Shown here piece by piece: positions 23,641 to 34,520 of a stretch of 64,000 bases of DNA. How positions within the stretch are numbered: position 1 is the stretch's first letter; each line of letters begins with the position of its first letter. Below the pieces are notes generated by a model, which ran no database searches, was not told the origin of the DNA, and worked only from the letters and a program-made list of their open reading frames with translations. The stretch lies in NCBI GenBank assembly GCA_934045905.1, contig OW203764.1:31599629-31663628 (forward strand), given 5' to 3'. This DNA comes from Leuctra nigra (Eukaryota; Arthropoda; Insecta; Plecoptera; Leuctridae). The position numbers and the translations under genes were made by a program.

Positions 23641-24829
23641 GTTTTTGTTTTTGTACAACATGTCATATGGGGTATAAGTTTATAGCAGCTTTCACTGATC
23701 ATTAAGTGTTACCTATCATTACAGTTAACGCCAACAACGTCACTTCTTGTCTAAAGTTTTCTGTTTTTATTTCAATAGTTCCGAAGTTAGTATAACGAAA
23801 GGGTCCATTTCTTTTGGTTGAATTTGAGTTATATCAAATTATAATTTGTTAAAAGTTCACAGCTTTGAGTCATGCGAATAACGTAAATTGTAGGTGTATT
23901 GTTCCGGTGTAAACCGGAATTTGTGCGTTCATCTCGTAAAACGCGTATTTGTCGCCACTAGGTAAACTGAAAGGTACACGAAAGATGATTGCAAATGCGT
24001 TTCCTCATTTTTAAATTCTCCCATGTTCACTCTTTTATGTCAAAGTTCCGAAGTATAAACTCAATTGGTAAAGCGTGCAGGCTTACAGATGTTTACAACA
24101 CATTTTAAATAAAATCCGGATGGTTTTTGGAAGGCAATGTAAATTAAAAGGAACTTAGTTAAGATTAACTAGCTGAGCCACCTGGTGTTTATAGTGCTGG
24201 TGGGAAGGAGTATGACGGGTGATGAAATTTACGCTACCCGCCTTACTCGCCTATGTATGTACACGGATAGCATGGGCCGGCCTATACCTGGCATCTCCAC
24301 CTCTCTGCCCCTCCCTGTCAGGTCAACTTAATGTTTACATTTGTTTGTTCATGGCAAATACGATCGATGTCCATTTAGTATTGTTGTCTTCTTCTATAGG
24401 TACTTGTAAACAGTTATCGAGCTTGCATTTTAATTAGTCCACTGATCTTATTTAGTGATTATTATATTGTTTTGTGATGTTGCTGTGGAAGATAATATTT
24501 TCATATTTTCAAACCAGGAAACAACTTCGTGCTATTGCCTAGATACTTGAAGAATATTATTGTATTGCCGATGTAAACAAGCCAGACCACTTTCGTATAT
24601 AACGTTCGCATCAAAACCAATGTTTATTTTATTAGTGTCAGATTAGGAGGAACATCAGTTTCAGTTTCATTTATTTCCATTAAACAATGTCACTTGATGA
24701 GACTTTGACTCACAGTTTGGAAATAAATCATGACAATTTAAAAGCGTTTTATTATTCTAACTTTTTAACGTAAGCATTGTTGGATGATGAAATGAAATTT
24801 AAATCTCTCATACCCACAGATTTCCATTA
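23641..24829. other. No gene recognised
   Basis: Unassigned. 24060-24095 weakly resembles a tRNA A-box region (CTCAATTGGTAAAGCG) without a B box. A 72-codon frame at 24219 has no recognisable feature. Confidence 0.4.
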
Positions 24830-25400
24830 ATTATCATGGACCATTTAGTGTAGTTTCTTGTTTATTGTAACCGAGCTTCTAAGATTGACAGATTACAACA
24901 TCTGAAATAATGAAATAATTTTTACTAAGTTGTAAACACCTAATAAACCTAGTAATGGAGCCATTTTGTGTGGTTTCTTGTTTCGTATCTGAACCATCAA
25001 GATCGACAAATTTGCATAATTAAAATAATTAAATTTATTTTAGAAACTTAAAGTTGTGATCACGTAATGGATGCACGTAATGGAGCCTTTTTGTGTGGTT
25101 TCTTGTTTCGTGTTGTTCTTGTTTCTTGTTGAGCCACCCATATTGACAAATTAACTCTATTTTAAATAATTAAATAAGTGTGACAAATGAAAAGTTGTAA
25201 ACACCTAATACTCTGAATATTAGTTATGGAGCCTTCACTGAATTTTACTATTTACTTAATTAACTGAATTTTACATAATTAAATAATTCGGATAAATTAA
25301 AAGCTGTGACAACCTTATGCACCCAGTAATGGAACCTTTTTTGTGTGGTTTCTAGTTTAGTAACTGAGCCACCAAGATTCTGTTGATTAGCATGACCACG
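24830..25400 (+). repeat. Diverged ~125-bp tandem repeats
   Basis: The phrase TGGAGCC-TTTTGTGTGGTTTCTTGTTT recurs at about 24836, 24955, 25079 and 25330 (partial at 25227), each followed by GAGCCACCAAGATTGACAAATT-like sequence and an AATAATTAAAT stretch. The units vary strongly in length. Non-coding. Confidence 0.75.
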
Positions 25401-25589
25401 AATTGTTTTATTGCACAACTTTACGTACAACGTGTACATTGACAATCATTACTAGAGTCCAATGAGTATAATATTAAAAAGAGTAGCTATGTAATCGTTG
25501 AATGTATTCGGATTAACATTTTGAATATATACACAAGAAGGTTAAACATTTTTTAAGTAAATAAAAAGATAAAAAATAAAACGTTTGTT

Positions 25590-25715
25590 ACGGGGATCGA
25601 ACCCGGCAACGCCGTGATCGAAGTCACTTGCCTCATGTGACCGAGCCAATTCGCCACACTGAAATATAAACCTGTGTAGTATATCAAAGAAGAAAGGTGG
25701 AGCGTAAAACGACGT
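25590..25715 (-). repeat. tRNA-derived SINE-like copy 1
   Basis: On the minus strand: leader CGTTTTACGCTCCACCTTTC and TTCTTTGATA, then a tRNA-like head with an A-box-like TGGCGAATTGGCTC and B box GGTTCGATCCC, then an AT-rich tail. The leader is shared with the copy at 25895-26030, which argues against a free tRNA gene. Confidence 0.6.
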
Positions 25716-25894
25716 GCGCAATTCCTGATTCCCTGATATCTTCAGTGTTCACGATGGCAACTGGCGTGCCGCGATTGCGATGTTTCGGTCTATTGATGAT
25801 CTTCACAGCATCCCTGGACCTCTCATTTGAATATATATATCCATGAAGGTATCATCGCTTATACAAATTAAAAAATAATATATGAAAAAAAAAA

Positions 25895-26030
25895 TTTCCG
25901 GGATCGGGAATCGAACGTGTTAAGCAGATGTCGAAGCCAGCTGCCTTCCTAACATGAGCTATCAGTCCGATGGGAATTAGAGCCGCTGTTTAGTGTATCA
26001 AAGAAGAAGGGCGGAACGTAAATATTGATA
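25895..26030 (-). repeat. tRNA-derived SINE-like copy 2
   Basis: It has the same minus-strand layout: CGTTCCGCCCTTC and TTCTTTGATA leader, A-box-like CTGATAGCTCATGTTAGGA, B box CGTTCGATTCCC, poly-A/T tail. The tRNA-like parts of the two copies differ much more than the leaders. Confidence 0.6.
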
Positions 26031-27124
26031 ATTTGCCCACTTCCGGTTTAAATTTATTGATTTTTCTTGAAGTGGAGTGTCTAGCAATACATTGTCTTTA
26101 TTGTTGCCAAATTTCAAAACTCTCGATGGACCCGTTTGACTTTTAAAATATTTAAAATTTAAAATTGTAATAACTTCACTTCCGGTCAAAATGTTTCAGA
26201 TTTTCTTTCAAAGGGCACTGCTATAAATATGACTCTATGTCTCTGCCAAATTTCAACTCTCTAGGACAAACCGTTCAACCTGTGGGGAGGGGCAAACAAA
26301 TTGACCGTGCCTAACTAACTAACTAACTAACTAACATGAAAGTCAATCCTTGCATGTTTGAGGCCCAAAATTCACCCCGAAGGGATGATCGCAGCACTTT
26401 GATATTTGGTTAGGTGTTGTCAGGTGGCTAAATATACCCGATAACCATGGTTTTCAACTTTCATTTCTAAATGCTTGCATGCGTACTGCCACCCCGAAAT
26501 CGGGCCCGAAGCGCTTGCAGTATAAGTCTGGTAGTAGCTCGCACGTTGTATTAGAGCGGTGCTTGGCAGCGTCGAGCTAGCGCCCGACTAGATGGAAGTA
26601 TGATCTGATATTATCTGCGACTTCAGTGCCTTGTGTATAGGCAACCGAAACATCGCACGTGAATTGCGGGAAGTGTCACTCCATGAGCTGTGTCTCATCT
26701 CCAGTGCCGCAACTAGCGATGTCGGTGCCACACCCCCCCCCCCCCCCCCCCCCCCCTCCCCCCATTAACTATGTTTCAAGTTTTAGTGGTGACTGATTTG
26801 TAACTGATTTCAAGAGCGCTTTTGGGGGCGCAAATAGATACTTTTGGGGTAAGTACCCTACGAAGTGCGCAGGATCAGTTAGAATCTCCATACCAAATTT
26901 GGTTGAGTTCGGTCAAAGGCTGTAGAAATGTATGAAGAACATACAGACAGACATACATACAGACATTCTACTGTATATGTATAGACAGATAAGTTTTCAA
27001 AAATTGAAAATTTGCCCTCGATAGGGAAGTCAAAGATGGTACTGGAATTAATTTGTGACGTTCGTGAATCGTAAAGTAGCCAAAAGTTAATGATTTTTTG
27101 TTTCGTTCGTTTTCGAAGATAGCA
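26031..27124. other. Unassigned, with microsatellite and poly-C
   Basis: (CTAA)n at 26309-26334; a poly-C tract at 26733-26756 with a second short run after one T. 26553-26600 contains CGGTGCTTGGCAGCGTCGAG, whose inverse occurs near 44775-44815, so it is a dispersed repeat. No gene is seen. Confidence 0.5.
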
Positions 27125-27447
27125 CAAAATTCAAACATATCAACTTCAAACTTTGCATATTCACTGTGTGACCAACGCTTTAGGTGTTTTGACGTATTTC
27201 AGACAAATCTGACTAGTACTTCACAAGTTCATGACATTTTACGTGCATTTTATTACATTTTATGCTTGTTTTGAAATAAATATTTTTCATTTTATCCATA
27301 GAATTGACAATGAAAATATCAATGCTCTTTTCTCGGACTTGATCCAAAAGTCACTGATCCTATCTCCTAGTTTATTAGAGAGCAGCAACTTTCGCACGCA
27401 TATTAATTCGCTTACAACGCGTTACTCAGAGCGTTTTCATGAATATC
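27125..27447 (+). mobile_element. HINE 3' fragment, degenerate end
   Basis: The body matches family B ('caacttaaaactttgcat' type block, here 27140). The terminal AACGCGTTACTCAGAGCGTTTTC hairpin is intact but is followed by AT instead of CTAG. The 5' part is absent. Confidence 0.6.
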
Positions 27448-27539
27448 ATGAATACGAGATCTGTGACGTCACGGCTGCGCTCGCTCTGATCTTCCAAGCA
27501 AGATAACAACCTAAATAGAAAATATTTCATTTATCTCAT

Positions 27540-27690
27540 TTTGAAACTCATGGCTCGAATCTCTGTTTTGTGTGTATTCTTTTCGAACTACAGGTCAAAT
27601 GAATACATAAACTATCCAGCAATTCAGACACCTCCAAACCAACTGATTTCTAGCAAGATCGGTCCATGGTTTCATAGGAAAATAGGTCTT
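27540..27690 (+). mobile_element. HINE 5' fragment
   Basis: TTGAAACTCATGGCTCGAATCTCTGTTTT matches the start of the 8635 and 27702 elements. The terminal GCGAGCG repeat is lost. Confidence 0.5.
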
Positions 27691-27701
27691 TAGATAGTTT
27701 A

Positions 27702-28241
27702 TCAAGCGAGTGGAGCGAGCGACTATACTTAAAGCTTATGGCTCGAATCTCTCTTATTTAATTTTTTTGTATCCGTGTTTCTTGCATTTAAATTAAAACA
27801 GAAGTAACGGATCTGGCCAATTTTTTCACGAAATATTCTTAACTATCCAATGCAGAAGGCTAATGATTTCCAGCAAAATCAGTAAATTAATTTCATCGGA
27901 ATCTTGATTTGTAGTTTGCACCCTAATCAGTCAAGAACATGCACTTATTGACAGTTTCAATAACTGTCAGAAATGAAGTATCGAAATGAATGTTTTCCAC
28001 GGCAAATGGATCTGGTTTGCTTTATGTAAGTTACCAAAGTGTATAGATTGCTATTCTTAATAAATTTCAATAGAAAACAGATACTTTTATCTTGATTAAG
28101 TAGATCATATTGCAATATAGATGTATGGATGTGTTTCTGTGCGTTTGGTACGGAATTCCTGTTGGACATATTTGACACACATATTACATCGCATGTAAGA
28201 AGGCTCGCTTATCAACGCGTTATATTGAGCGTAATTCCAAG
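27702..28241 (+). mobile_element. HINE/Helentron-like element (540 bp)
   Basis: It starts TCAAGCGAGTGGAGCGAGCG and ends GGCTCGCTTATC, AACGCGTTATATTGAGCGT, TTCCAAG. It lies directly upstream of the gene exon at 28440, within ~200 bp of its start codon, so it could supply promoter or UTR sequence. Confidence 0.75.
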
Positions 28242-28439
28242 GATCGTTTTTCAAAGCATTCACCTACAACGGAGCCCAAGTCATAGAACCAACACTAAGT
28301 GAATCATCACCCCCCAAGTACGACGTAGTATGATAAGATATCAACGCGATTTGCACAGTCAAGTGTGATATAAGAACCCAGATAGTCGGCTGTCCACAAG
28401 CTTCACCTTCAAAGTGTCCACGGACAGTCAACATTCAAC
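28242..28439 (+). promoter_or_regulatory. Presumed 5' UTR / upstream region of the 28440 exon
   Basis: A stretch of higher GC than the flanks between the HINE and the ATG, with no repeat signature. No TATA box or splice acceptor stands out, so a transcription start is inferred only from position. Confidence 0.3.
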
Positions 28440-28661
28440 ATGTGGCTGCTGAACTTGGATCCCAAAGCGTCACAGAAGAGCGGCAAGGATGAGAGCATTG
28501 AGGTGACATCTGTGCCAACCACGAGTCAGATCAGTGTCCGAGATCAACTACAGATCGACCGCAACCAACACGAGGAAGCGAAACTTACGGGAGCAAATGA
28601 CGTGTTGATTAACATCCCCAAGAAAGATGTTCAACCTCCAAGTAGTGTGTTTGTCCAGGTT

Positions 28662-29225
28662 CAGTTTTGGGTAAGTTACTTGTAAAATGGAACTAGTTAC
28701 TCTGTAAGTTACTTGATCTAAAAAGGAACTATGTTACATGATAAGTTACTTGATTTTGAACGTAACTGAGTAGTTACCATAAAACGAAAGTTACTTTTAA
28801 GTTGCTTTAAAGTTGCTTTACAACTTTTTGATATTATATGTCTAGAAATAAAAAATATAAATAAACACATATATAATGTATAATACAGACAATCTATAAT
28901 AAATGTAAAATAAAATAAAGCTTAGATATGGATTTTCACTCAAGAGATAAATAGTGAGTTTGAAGACTGTGAAATTCCACCAGATTATTATATTTATCAA
29001 ATAATATTTTACCTAAAAGGAACTTTAAAAGTAATGAAAATTAAGTTACAAATTACTCTAAAATTGTAACTTGGTTACTCACAATGTAACTAACTACTGG
29101 GGATGAAAAGTAACTAGTTACCCCAAAACATACCCAGAAATTAACTAGTTACTGCTAACTAGTTACTAACTAACTATAACTAACTAACTAACTAACTGCT
29201 AACTAACTAGTAACTAGTAACTCTG
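28662..29225. mobile_element. hAT-type MITE 1 inside exon (GTAACTAGTTAC-rich)
   Basis: Ends CAGTTTTGGGTAAGTTACTT / AGTAACTAGTAACTCTG, interior dense in variants of GTAACTAGTTAC. Flanking 8-mers TCCAGGTT (28654-28661) and GCCAGGTT (29226-29233) differ at one base, fitting the 8-bp hAT target duplication. It carries GTAAGT at 28671 near the left end, and the right TSD supplies CCAG. Non-coding. Confidence 0.8.
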
Positions 29226-29271
29226 GCCAGGTTCGACTAATGCTGTTTGGGACTTTGAATGTGCTTACTGT

Positions 29272-29635
29272 CAGTGGTTAATTTGTAAAATAATAAGTGG
29301 GCGGACGCTCGGCGATGCCAGGAAACAAACTTGCTTATGAAAACAATGTGGGGTTTGGGGGGAGGGCCCCCCAACACCACGCGGGTCCGGGGCGCATAGC
29401 CCCGGGAAATTTTTTGAATTTCAGGACTAAATTTGGTGCCTTTCTATGCGATTTGTACACAATTTTAAGAGAATTTTTCTTATAAGTAAAAATTCTCTTT
29501 AAAGTGAAAATTCTCTTAAAATTGACTTATTTTTCATATAAATATGAAAAGTAAGTGGGCGGACGGCGTCCACCCCACCCTGAAAAAAGAGTGGGGGGAC
29601 GCGTCCGCCCTCGTCCGCCCCCAAATTAACCACTG
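29272..29635. mobile_element. hAT-type MITE 2 inside exon
   Basis: Terminal repeats CAGTGGTTAATTTG / CAAATTAACCACTG, flanked by perfect 8-bp duplications CTTACTGT (29264-29271 and 29636-29643). The interior has GGGCGGACG / CGTCCGCCC subterminal repeats and a GCGGGTCCGGGGCGCATAGC block that also occurs at 47196. It ends the host reading frame. Confidence 0.92.
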
Positions 29636-29714
29636 CTTACTGTCATGACGCTCGGCCTGGCAATCGTGTTACACAACATGAAGGATCAAGATCTTGCATT
29701 CGCATCGTTTGGGG

Positions 29715-29979
29715 GTAAGATCATATCCATTTTAGTAAACCTACAACTGACGGAGCAATTGAATTTTTTGTACGTTTATGACGTTAGGTGATGAGCTGGA
29801 TCGTTGATAACTGCGTGTTTGTTCTAGAGTAGTACTAGAGTGCCACGTCCACTAACAACTTCTGGGCCAAAATGGGTACAGATCTTATGTAAAATTACAT
29901 GGGGACTTACTATGATTGTTCGTCATTTATAAACGAAACAGATTTAAGAACATCCCAATACTTCATTTGTAATGTTATC
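29715..29979 (+). other. Presumed intron start after the 28440 exon
   Basis: Begins GTAAGATC. No further exon is recognisable. Confidence 0.4.
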
Positions 29980-30272
29980 CCCATAAAAAAAACACTCCGT
30001 GTTAAAATACCAGCCAGGGGGCTTATTCTCGAAAAAGTTATCACGTCATAAGTTATGAATCATAAAAAAGTCATAATACTAACATGGTGAGAGATAGGAC
30101 AAACCTCCTTATGAATCATAACTTGGGAGTTATGACGTGATAACTTTTTAGAGAATAAGCCCCCAGGTCTCTTCAACTAAAGAAATATTAGAAATCTAAA
30201 ATTTCAGCACTGAAAAGTAGTGATATCAAAAAAATTGCCAAGTCAAAACTATTCAAAAAATACTTGGCGCAT
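29980..30272. mobile_element. Deleted copy of the 20474 element
   Basis: AAAACACTCCGTGTTAAAATACCAGCC at the left and TCAGCACTGAAAAGTAGTGATATC then CTTGGCGCATCG at the right match one arm of 20474-21603. A foldback is inserted at 30016-30164. Confidence 0.75.
30016..30164. mobile_element. Hairpin MITE, GGGGCTTATTCTC termini
   Basis: Arms GGGGCTTATTCTCGAAAAAG and the inverse CTTTTTAGAGAATAAGCCCC, plus TTATCACGTCATAA / TTATGACGTGATAA. A CAG duplication appears at the junctions when compared with the uninterrupted copy at 20500. Confidence 0.8.
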
Positions 30273-31248
30273 CGTGTATATAAATAGTATGAATTTATAG
30301 GCCAGAAAAACACCGTACCCATCTATACATATAATATATGTTTAATGCCGTAAGAAACAATGAACCAAGTATTCAGTGGCGTGCGGTGGGGTTCAGACCT
30401 GGGTATGCGGTATTGAAATTGAATCCTATATTTAGTGCTTGGGCGGTTGGAGGGTTTGTCGTTGTTTGTCATATCCATGTTGAAGTCAAAGAAAAACACA
30501 TAATAATTACAACACACTAAATAAAATACTTATAAAGCTCTGCCCAACACTCGGATAAGTTCCCGCGTGTGACTGGCGATCATAGTCACGTGATATGACG
30601 CAAAAAGAATGCTCCTCTCTCGAGCGCATAACCTACAGTCGGCGACAGGGCAATTTGAACCCCAGGTATAATTTCCACCCCTACTGAACCTTCCCCCACC
30701 ATGCTACCACGCGGCTGACTGCAGTCTCGGCGAACAATCAGACCTGTCAAAACAAATTGACATGGGTCGATATCCAACCACCTCATTAGTTACAAATATT
30801 CTTTTAATGCGTTTTTGCTCAAAATGATTTAGAATTCGGCATATTATTATACGACTATACATTTGAATGTCATACCTCTTTTAAATTTAAAAAATGGTCA
30901 ATATTTGACTAAACTACGGAAAACAGTGTATCACTGCAAGTGCAAATACAGTTGGAAATTCGATTTGTCGCGGTTTATAGCCCATAATAAAGTTGCGTTT
31001 GTTTGTTTGTTTCATGAAGTTATATAAACGATCGACCAGACAGAGAATAATTGCAAGATTGTATGACGCAACTCCAATTGCATTCATTCAATATTATTGG
31101 ACAAACATTGATTCTTCAAATCAATAGCAGTGCATGAATAATTCAAATAATAGTCTCAAATTTTAACAACGAATGAAGATGAATGAATCGCCGTGTTTCC
31201 AAGCAGTTTGTGTGCAGCGTCTGATGATTTTATGTTACAATACACAAT
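30273..31248. other. Unassigned; possible lone hAT end
   Basis: 30376 reads CAGTGGCGTGCGGTGGGGTT, a typical hAT-like terminus, but no inverted partner is found. The rest is not recognised. Confidence 0.35.
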
Positions 31249-31695
31249 TTGAATATCATGATGTTCAAATACATCATCAAAGAAACGTAATAATTTGATA
31301 GCTAATTTATTAGTTTCTTTGGGGTAAATAAAGTTTTATCTTGCAAGATTGTCTAATATCTGATCATGGACTTTTATCTGATCATTGCTAAGGAATGCGG
31401 ATGTGACGGCGGATCTTGAATGACTCAATAGTTATAGAGATATTTAGGAAATATTATCACCAATGTTTATCTTTTAGTATACAGCTGACTCTTGTTGACT
31501 GTCATTAAATTTGGGGGTTGAGATTCTACTCGAGGACGATATTGTCGACATTAATTTGCATCAGTGGGTGTTATTGACAAACTTTCAAGATAAAACTTTA
31601 TTTACCACAAATAAACTAATAAATTAGCTATCATTTTATTACGTTTCTTTGATGATGTACCTATTTGAACATCATGATGTATTTGAACATCATGA
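31249..31695. mobile_element. MITE with ~95-bp inverted arms
   Basis: Left arm 31249-31345 and right arm 31586-31695 pair (TCAAAGAAACGTAATAA / TTATTACGTTTCTTTGA; AAATAAAGTTTTATCTTG / CAAGATAAAACTTTATTT). The spacer is 240 bp. The right outer part repeats GAACATCATGATGTATTTGA. Confidence 0.75.
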
Positions 31696-31794
31696 ATGGA
31701 ATGAAAAAAGGCGAAATTATTTTGATCGATATATTTTACATAAGGTTACTTTTTATTTATTGTGTAGTAAGCTCTCTTTTGGTTTACAATGGAT

Positions 31795-32250
31795 ATTAGA
31801 TTAGATTAGATTAATAGGGTTTAACGGCGCGTCAACGACGAGGTTATATTGCGCACATTAATTATTTTACTTTAAACTTTGTTGAATTAAATGGAGGACA
31901 TTGGGAGGGGGTTGACTTATCGGGCCCGATCCGGGGGAGTCCAGCACTGGTGGGAAGGCCAGGCCGGAATGGGAACGGACCGGGGGGTGTAAGGATTCGG
32001 GCCGGCGGAACCCGATTTCAGGGGGATCACCATCTCAAGGGGGGAGGCCGGCCCGATGGGGACCGCAAATTCAAGGGAGGACATGGTTAGGCCAACCCTG
32101 GCTGCTCTTTGTCTGGACCTCACCACTGACCTGTCCTGCATGGGTAGCCCTTACACATGAGCAAATGCTCGCCGGCGTAGCTGCAATGGATCGTTGGCCA
32201 ACACAAACCCCACCACCGCGATAAGGTGGCAGCCGTCGGTAGGGTACAAT
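31795..32250 (-). mobile_element. 5'-truncated retroposon end with (TCTAA)n tail
   Basis: On the minus strand: GGCTGCCACCTTATCGCGGT and a following GGTGGGG, a GC-rich body with GAAATCGGGT, GGATCGGGCCCGAT, the GTTGACGCGCCGTTAAACCC block, then tandem TCTAA. Homologous to 36297-36625 (plus strand), with a short tail piece at 49322-49385. The tandem tail and variable 5' ends suggest a non-LTR element 3' UTR or a SINE. The frames inside are shadows of GC-rich sequence. Confidence 0.65.
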
Positions 32251-32579
32251 GGATATTGAATGGATACTAAATAAGTGACTTTTTATACTAGGATTGTTCA
32301 CTATTTTGTATTCAATTAATTAATATTTTAACCACCTTTTTACCCATAATACAGCCATTTTTGCGTCCAAAATTAGTTTCTATAACGTTAAAAATAAAAA
32401 AAATGCCCTGTGGGGCATGATTCTAAACCAGTGGTACTCAACCTTTTTGACTTGCGGGCCAATAATACGAATTTGCTTTTGTTGGCGGGCCACATTTTTA
32501 AAAAATGTACAATAATGTTCACGTGATCATGTAGGTTCATTCCAGGCGCGTAGGAACTACTTTTTCATTGTGTGTGTGT

Positions 32580-32640
32580 GGGGGGGGGGGGGGGATTGCG
32601 ACACTTGATGTGGATGTGCGGGGGGGGGGGGGGGGGGGGG
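32580..32640. repeat. Two poly-G tracts (15 and 21 G)
   Basis: G runs at 32580-32594 and 32620-32640, followed by TTTAGCCCCGCAGGGGGGATATTTTTGAATTT, which resembles the sequence beside the tracts near 45048 and 47160. Confidence 0.98.
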
Positions 32641-32924
32641 CAGTCCTTCGGGTTTAGCCCCGCAGGGGGGATATTTTTGAATTTAACAATTTGAAAGTGA
32701 TTCTTGGGCTCTAAAATGCACGAACAGAAACAAAATAGGTACCCTCCAATGGTTGCCTACGGGTATGGTTATGGTTCATTCAGTGTCTTTACCTTTTGTT
32801 TATTTGGAAACGCCAAAACAGTACACTCTTTTACAATTTTCGGAATTGGTAAATGGCTTCATTTTCATTGCAACAAGTAAATTTAAGAGTCTACGATACT
32901 TGATGAAATCCATGTTTTATGAAG

Positions 32925-33250
32925 CACAAAAAGGCGGCCCCTACTTTTTTCTAAACGGCTTTACCGATTGTCTTCAAAATTTCACAGATTATAGATAAAT
33001 AATAAATCTGTGCCTCTAGTGCGCCAAAAGTGTTATTTTTTGTTTAGTATTTTCAGGGCAGAGGTGCCAAAAGGACCCGTATAATGCTCATATTGGCACC
33101 TCCTCAACACGAGTAAAAACATTTTTTTAAATTTTTTTGGAGCACTAGAGGCACAGATTTACTCTTTATCTCTGTGCTGTAAAAATTTGGAGACAATCGG
33201 TCAAGCCATGAAGAAAAAAGTAGGGGCCGCCTTTTTATGCTTTTGTGGGT
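32925..33250. mobile_element. Inverted-repeat MITE nested in the hAT element
   Basis: CACAAAAAGGCGGCCCCTAC (left) and GTAGGGGCCGCCTTTTTATG (right) are inverse, as are CTGTGCCTCTAGTGC / GCACTAGAGGCACAG and the GAGGTGCCAA / TTGGCACCTC centre. Arms are about 110-150 bp. Confidence 0.8.
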
Positions 33251-33317
33251 TTCATCCAGGCTTTCAAGGTTTCATTATTTGAATTATTCTGAGTTTCTAA
33301 TGCAGATGGGTATGTAA

Positions 33318-33884
33318 CCCGCATCACACGGTGGAATTTCGTAAATATCACGTACTATACTAAATATCAACAAATTCGACTGCGAGAAATGAGACGTGAC
33401 GGACGTGCTAATTGCTCCCAGATGTTTTCACTATTCACTGACTTGGATCTTGATTGCCATGCATCATTCAATGCTCAATTGATTCAAATCAATGCTTGGA
33501 TTCACATTTATTTTTAATTATTAATACATTATAATTAACGAATTAATTGATTATTTAATTAGTATTGTAAGGCTTTGGAGTAATATATTTTTTATGTACA
33601 CACTCAAAACCTTGCTTATCTATTCACTGTTTTGTTTAAAGCGCAAGTAAAAGACTTTTCATGCCCAGACGCGGCATTTTGCACGCCGTCGAGACGCCGA
33701 GCAGATATGTACCGCGGTTATTTAGTCTAAGTAGGTACCATTGAGTCTTATGGGAGCGAACACACGGGACGAGCAAAAGATGCGCGCGTCTTTTGATCGT
33801 CCCGTGCGCGTGTAAAACTCCACAGGGCGAAAAACCGCGCGACAGAGCAAGAAAAATCGCCCCGTGTGATTGCAGCCTTACGCT
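33318..33884. mobile_element. Possible MITE with ATCACACGG termini
   Basis: CCGCATCACACGGTGGAATTTC (left) and CGCCCCGTGTGATTGCAGCC (right) are partly inverse. The inner GATGCGCGCGTCTTTTGATCGTCCCGTGCGCG region is GC-rich. Boundaries are uncertain. Confidence 0.4.
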
Positions 33885-34329
33885 GCAAAATCAAAATGAT
33901 TTTACATCATGTCACCTTTTTGACCAGGGGTCGACAGGTGATGCATAAAAAGTACATACATCAAAACATTTTTAGTAAGGTTCGGCACGAGTTGAAATCG
34001 ACGATTTGTTACAGATAAAGAAATTAATTTATTTTCAACTCAAGAGACCAGAGTCATCGGAATTCTATTTCTCTCGAGTAGCAAGAATGAACCCAATTTA
34101 GACAAATTGCGTAATGTGTTTATGCAGATTTGGATTTTATTTTACAACACTGCGTAAGAGTTAGTGAGATTCAGTGTTCCAGAGTGGTCAGGTCGTCCAG
34201 CAGAAATGTAAATTCGCAGTCTTTATTGTGTTTACTCTGGTACAGTGACGATTGTTTTGTGAATGTTTTGTGTCCTTGAGGTATTATAAGGATGGGCGGT
34301 AATAAGGGGAAACGTAAAGGTAAGAAGAA

Positions 34330-34520
34330 GAGGCATGTCCATGGCAACCTCATTGTTGGATGGTAAAATGTCATCACGCGATAGGAATACCGTTTTCCCG
34401 CCAAAATGTCCACTGAATAAAATTTCACACCTACTTATGTATGAAAACTTGCATTTTTGAGTGCAAAAAGTTTGTTTCGTCAACATAGATGTTGTTATTT
34501 TAAAATCTAATTTTTAATAA
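34330..34520. mobile_element. Half copy of the 13322 foldback
   Basis: ATGGCAACCTCATTGTTGG, CGTTTTCCCGCCAAAATGTCC and TGTTGTTATTTTAAAATC match the right half of the foldback at 13322-13722. The left half is absent. Confidence 0.6.

Larger units (their letters stand above)
28440..29714 (+). pseudogene. First coding exon of a membrane-protein-like gene, split by two MITEs
   Basis: ATG at 28440 opens 74 codons (28440-28661), polar and charged, starting MWLLNLDPKASQKSGKDESI and rich in Ser, Thr, Gln and Asp. A hAT-type MITE (28662-29225), a 38-nt coding piece (29234-29271), a second MITE (29272-29635) and a last coding piece (29644-29714) follow. Skipping each MITE plus one TSD copy gives one continuous frame of 331 nt with no stop. 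Its last third contains a hydrophobic stretch (LMLFGTLNVLTVMTLGLAIV), a good membrane span. The exon ends TTTGGGG|GTAAGA, a strong donor, in phase 1. The layout fits an N-terminal cytoplasmic tail plus first membrane helix. The family is not recognised. As assembled, the second MITE brings an in-frame TAA within three codons, so this copy seems broken unless that MITE is polymorphic. Later exons are not seen. Confidence 0.75.

Noticed and set aside
30376..30400. Complete hAT element starting CAGTGGCGTGCGGTGG
   Set aside because: No inverted end or TSD found to the right; kept only as a possible lone terminus.
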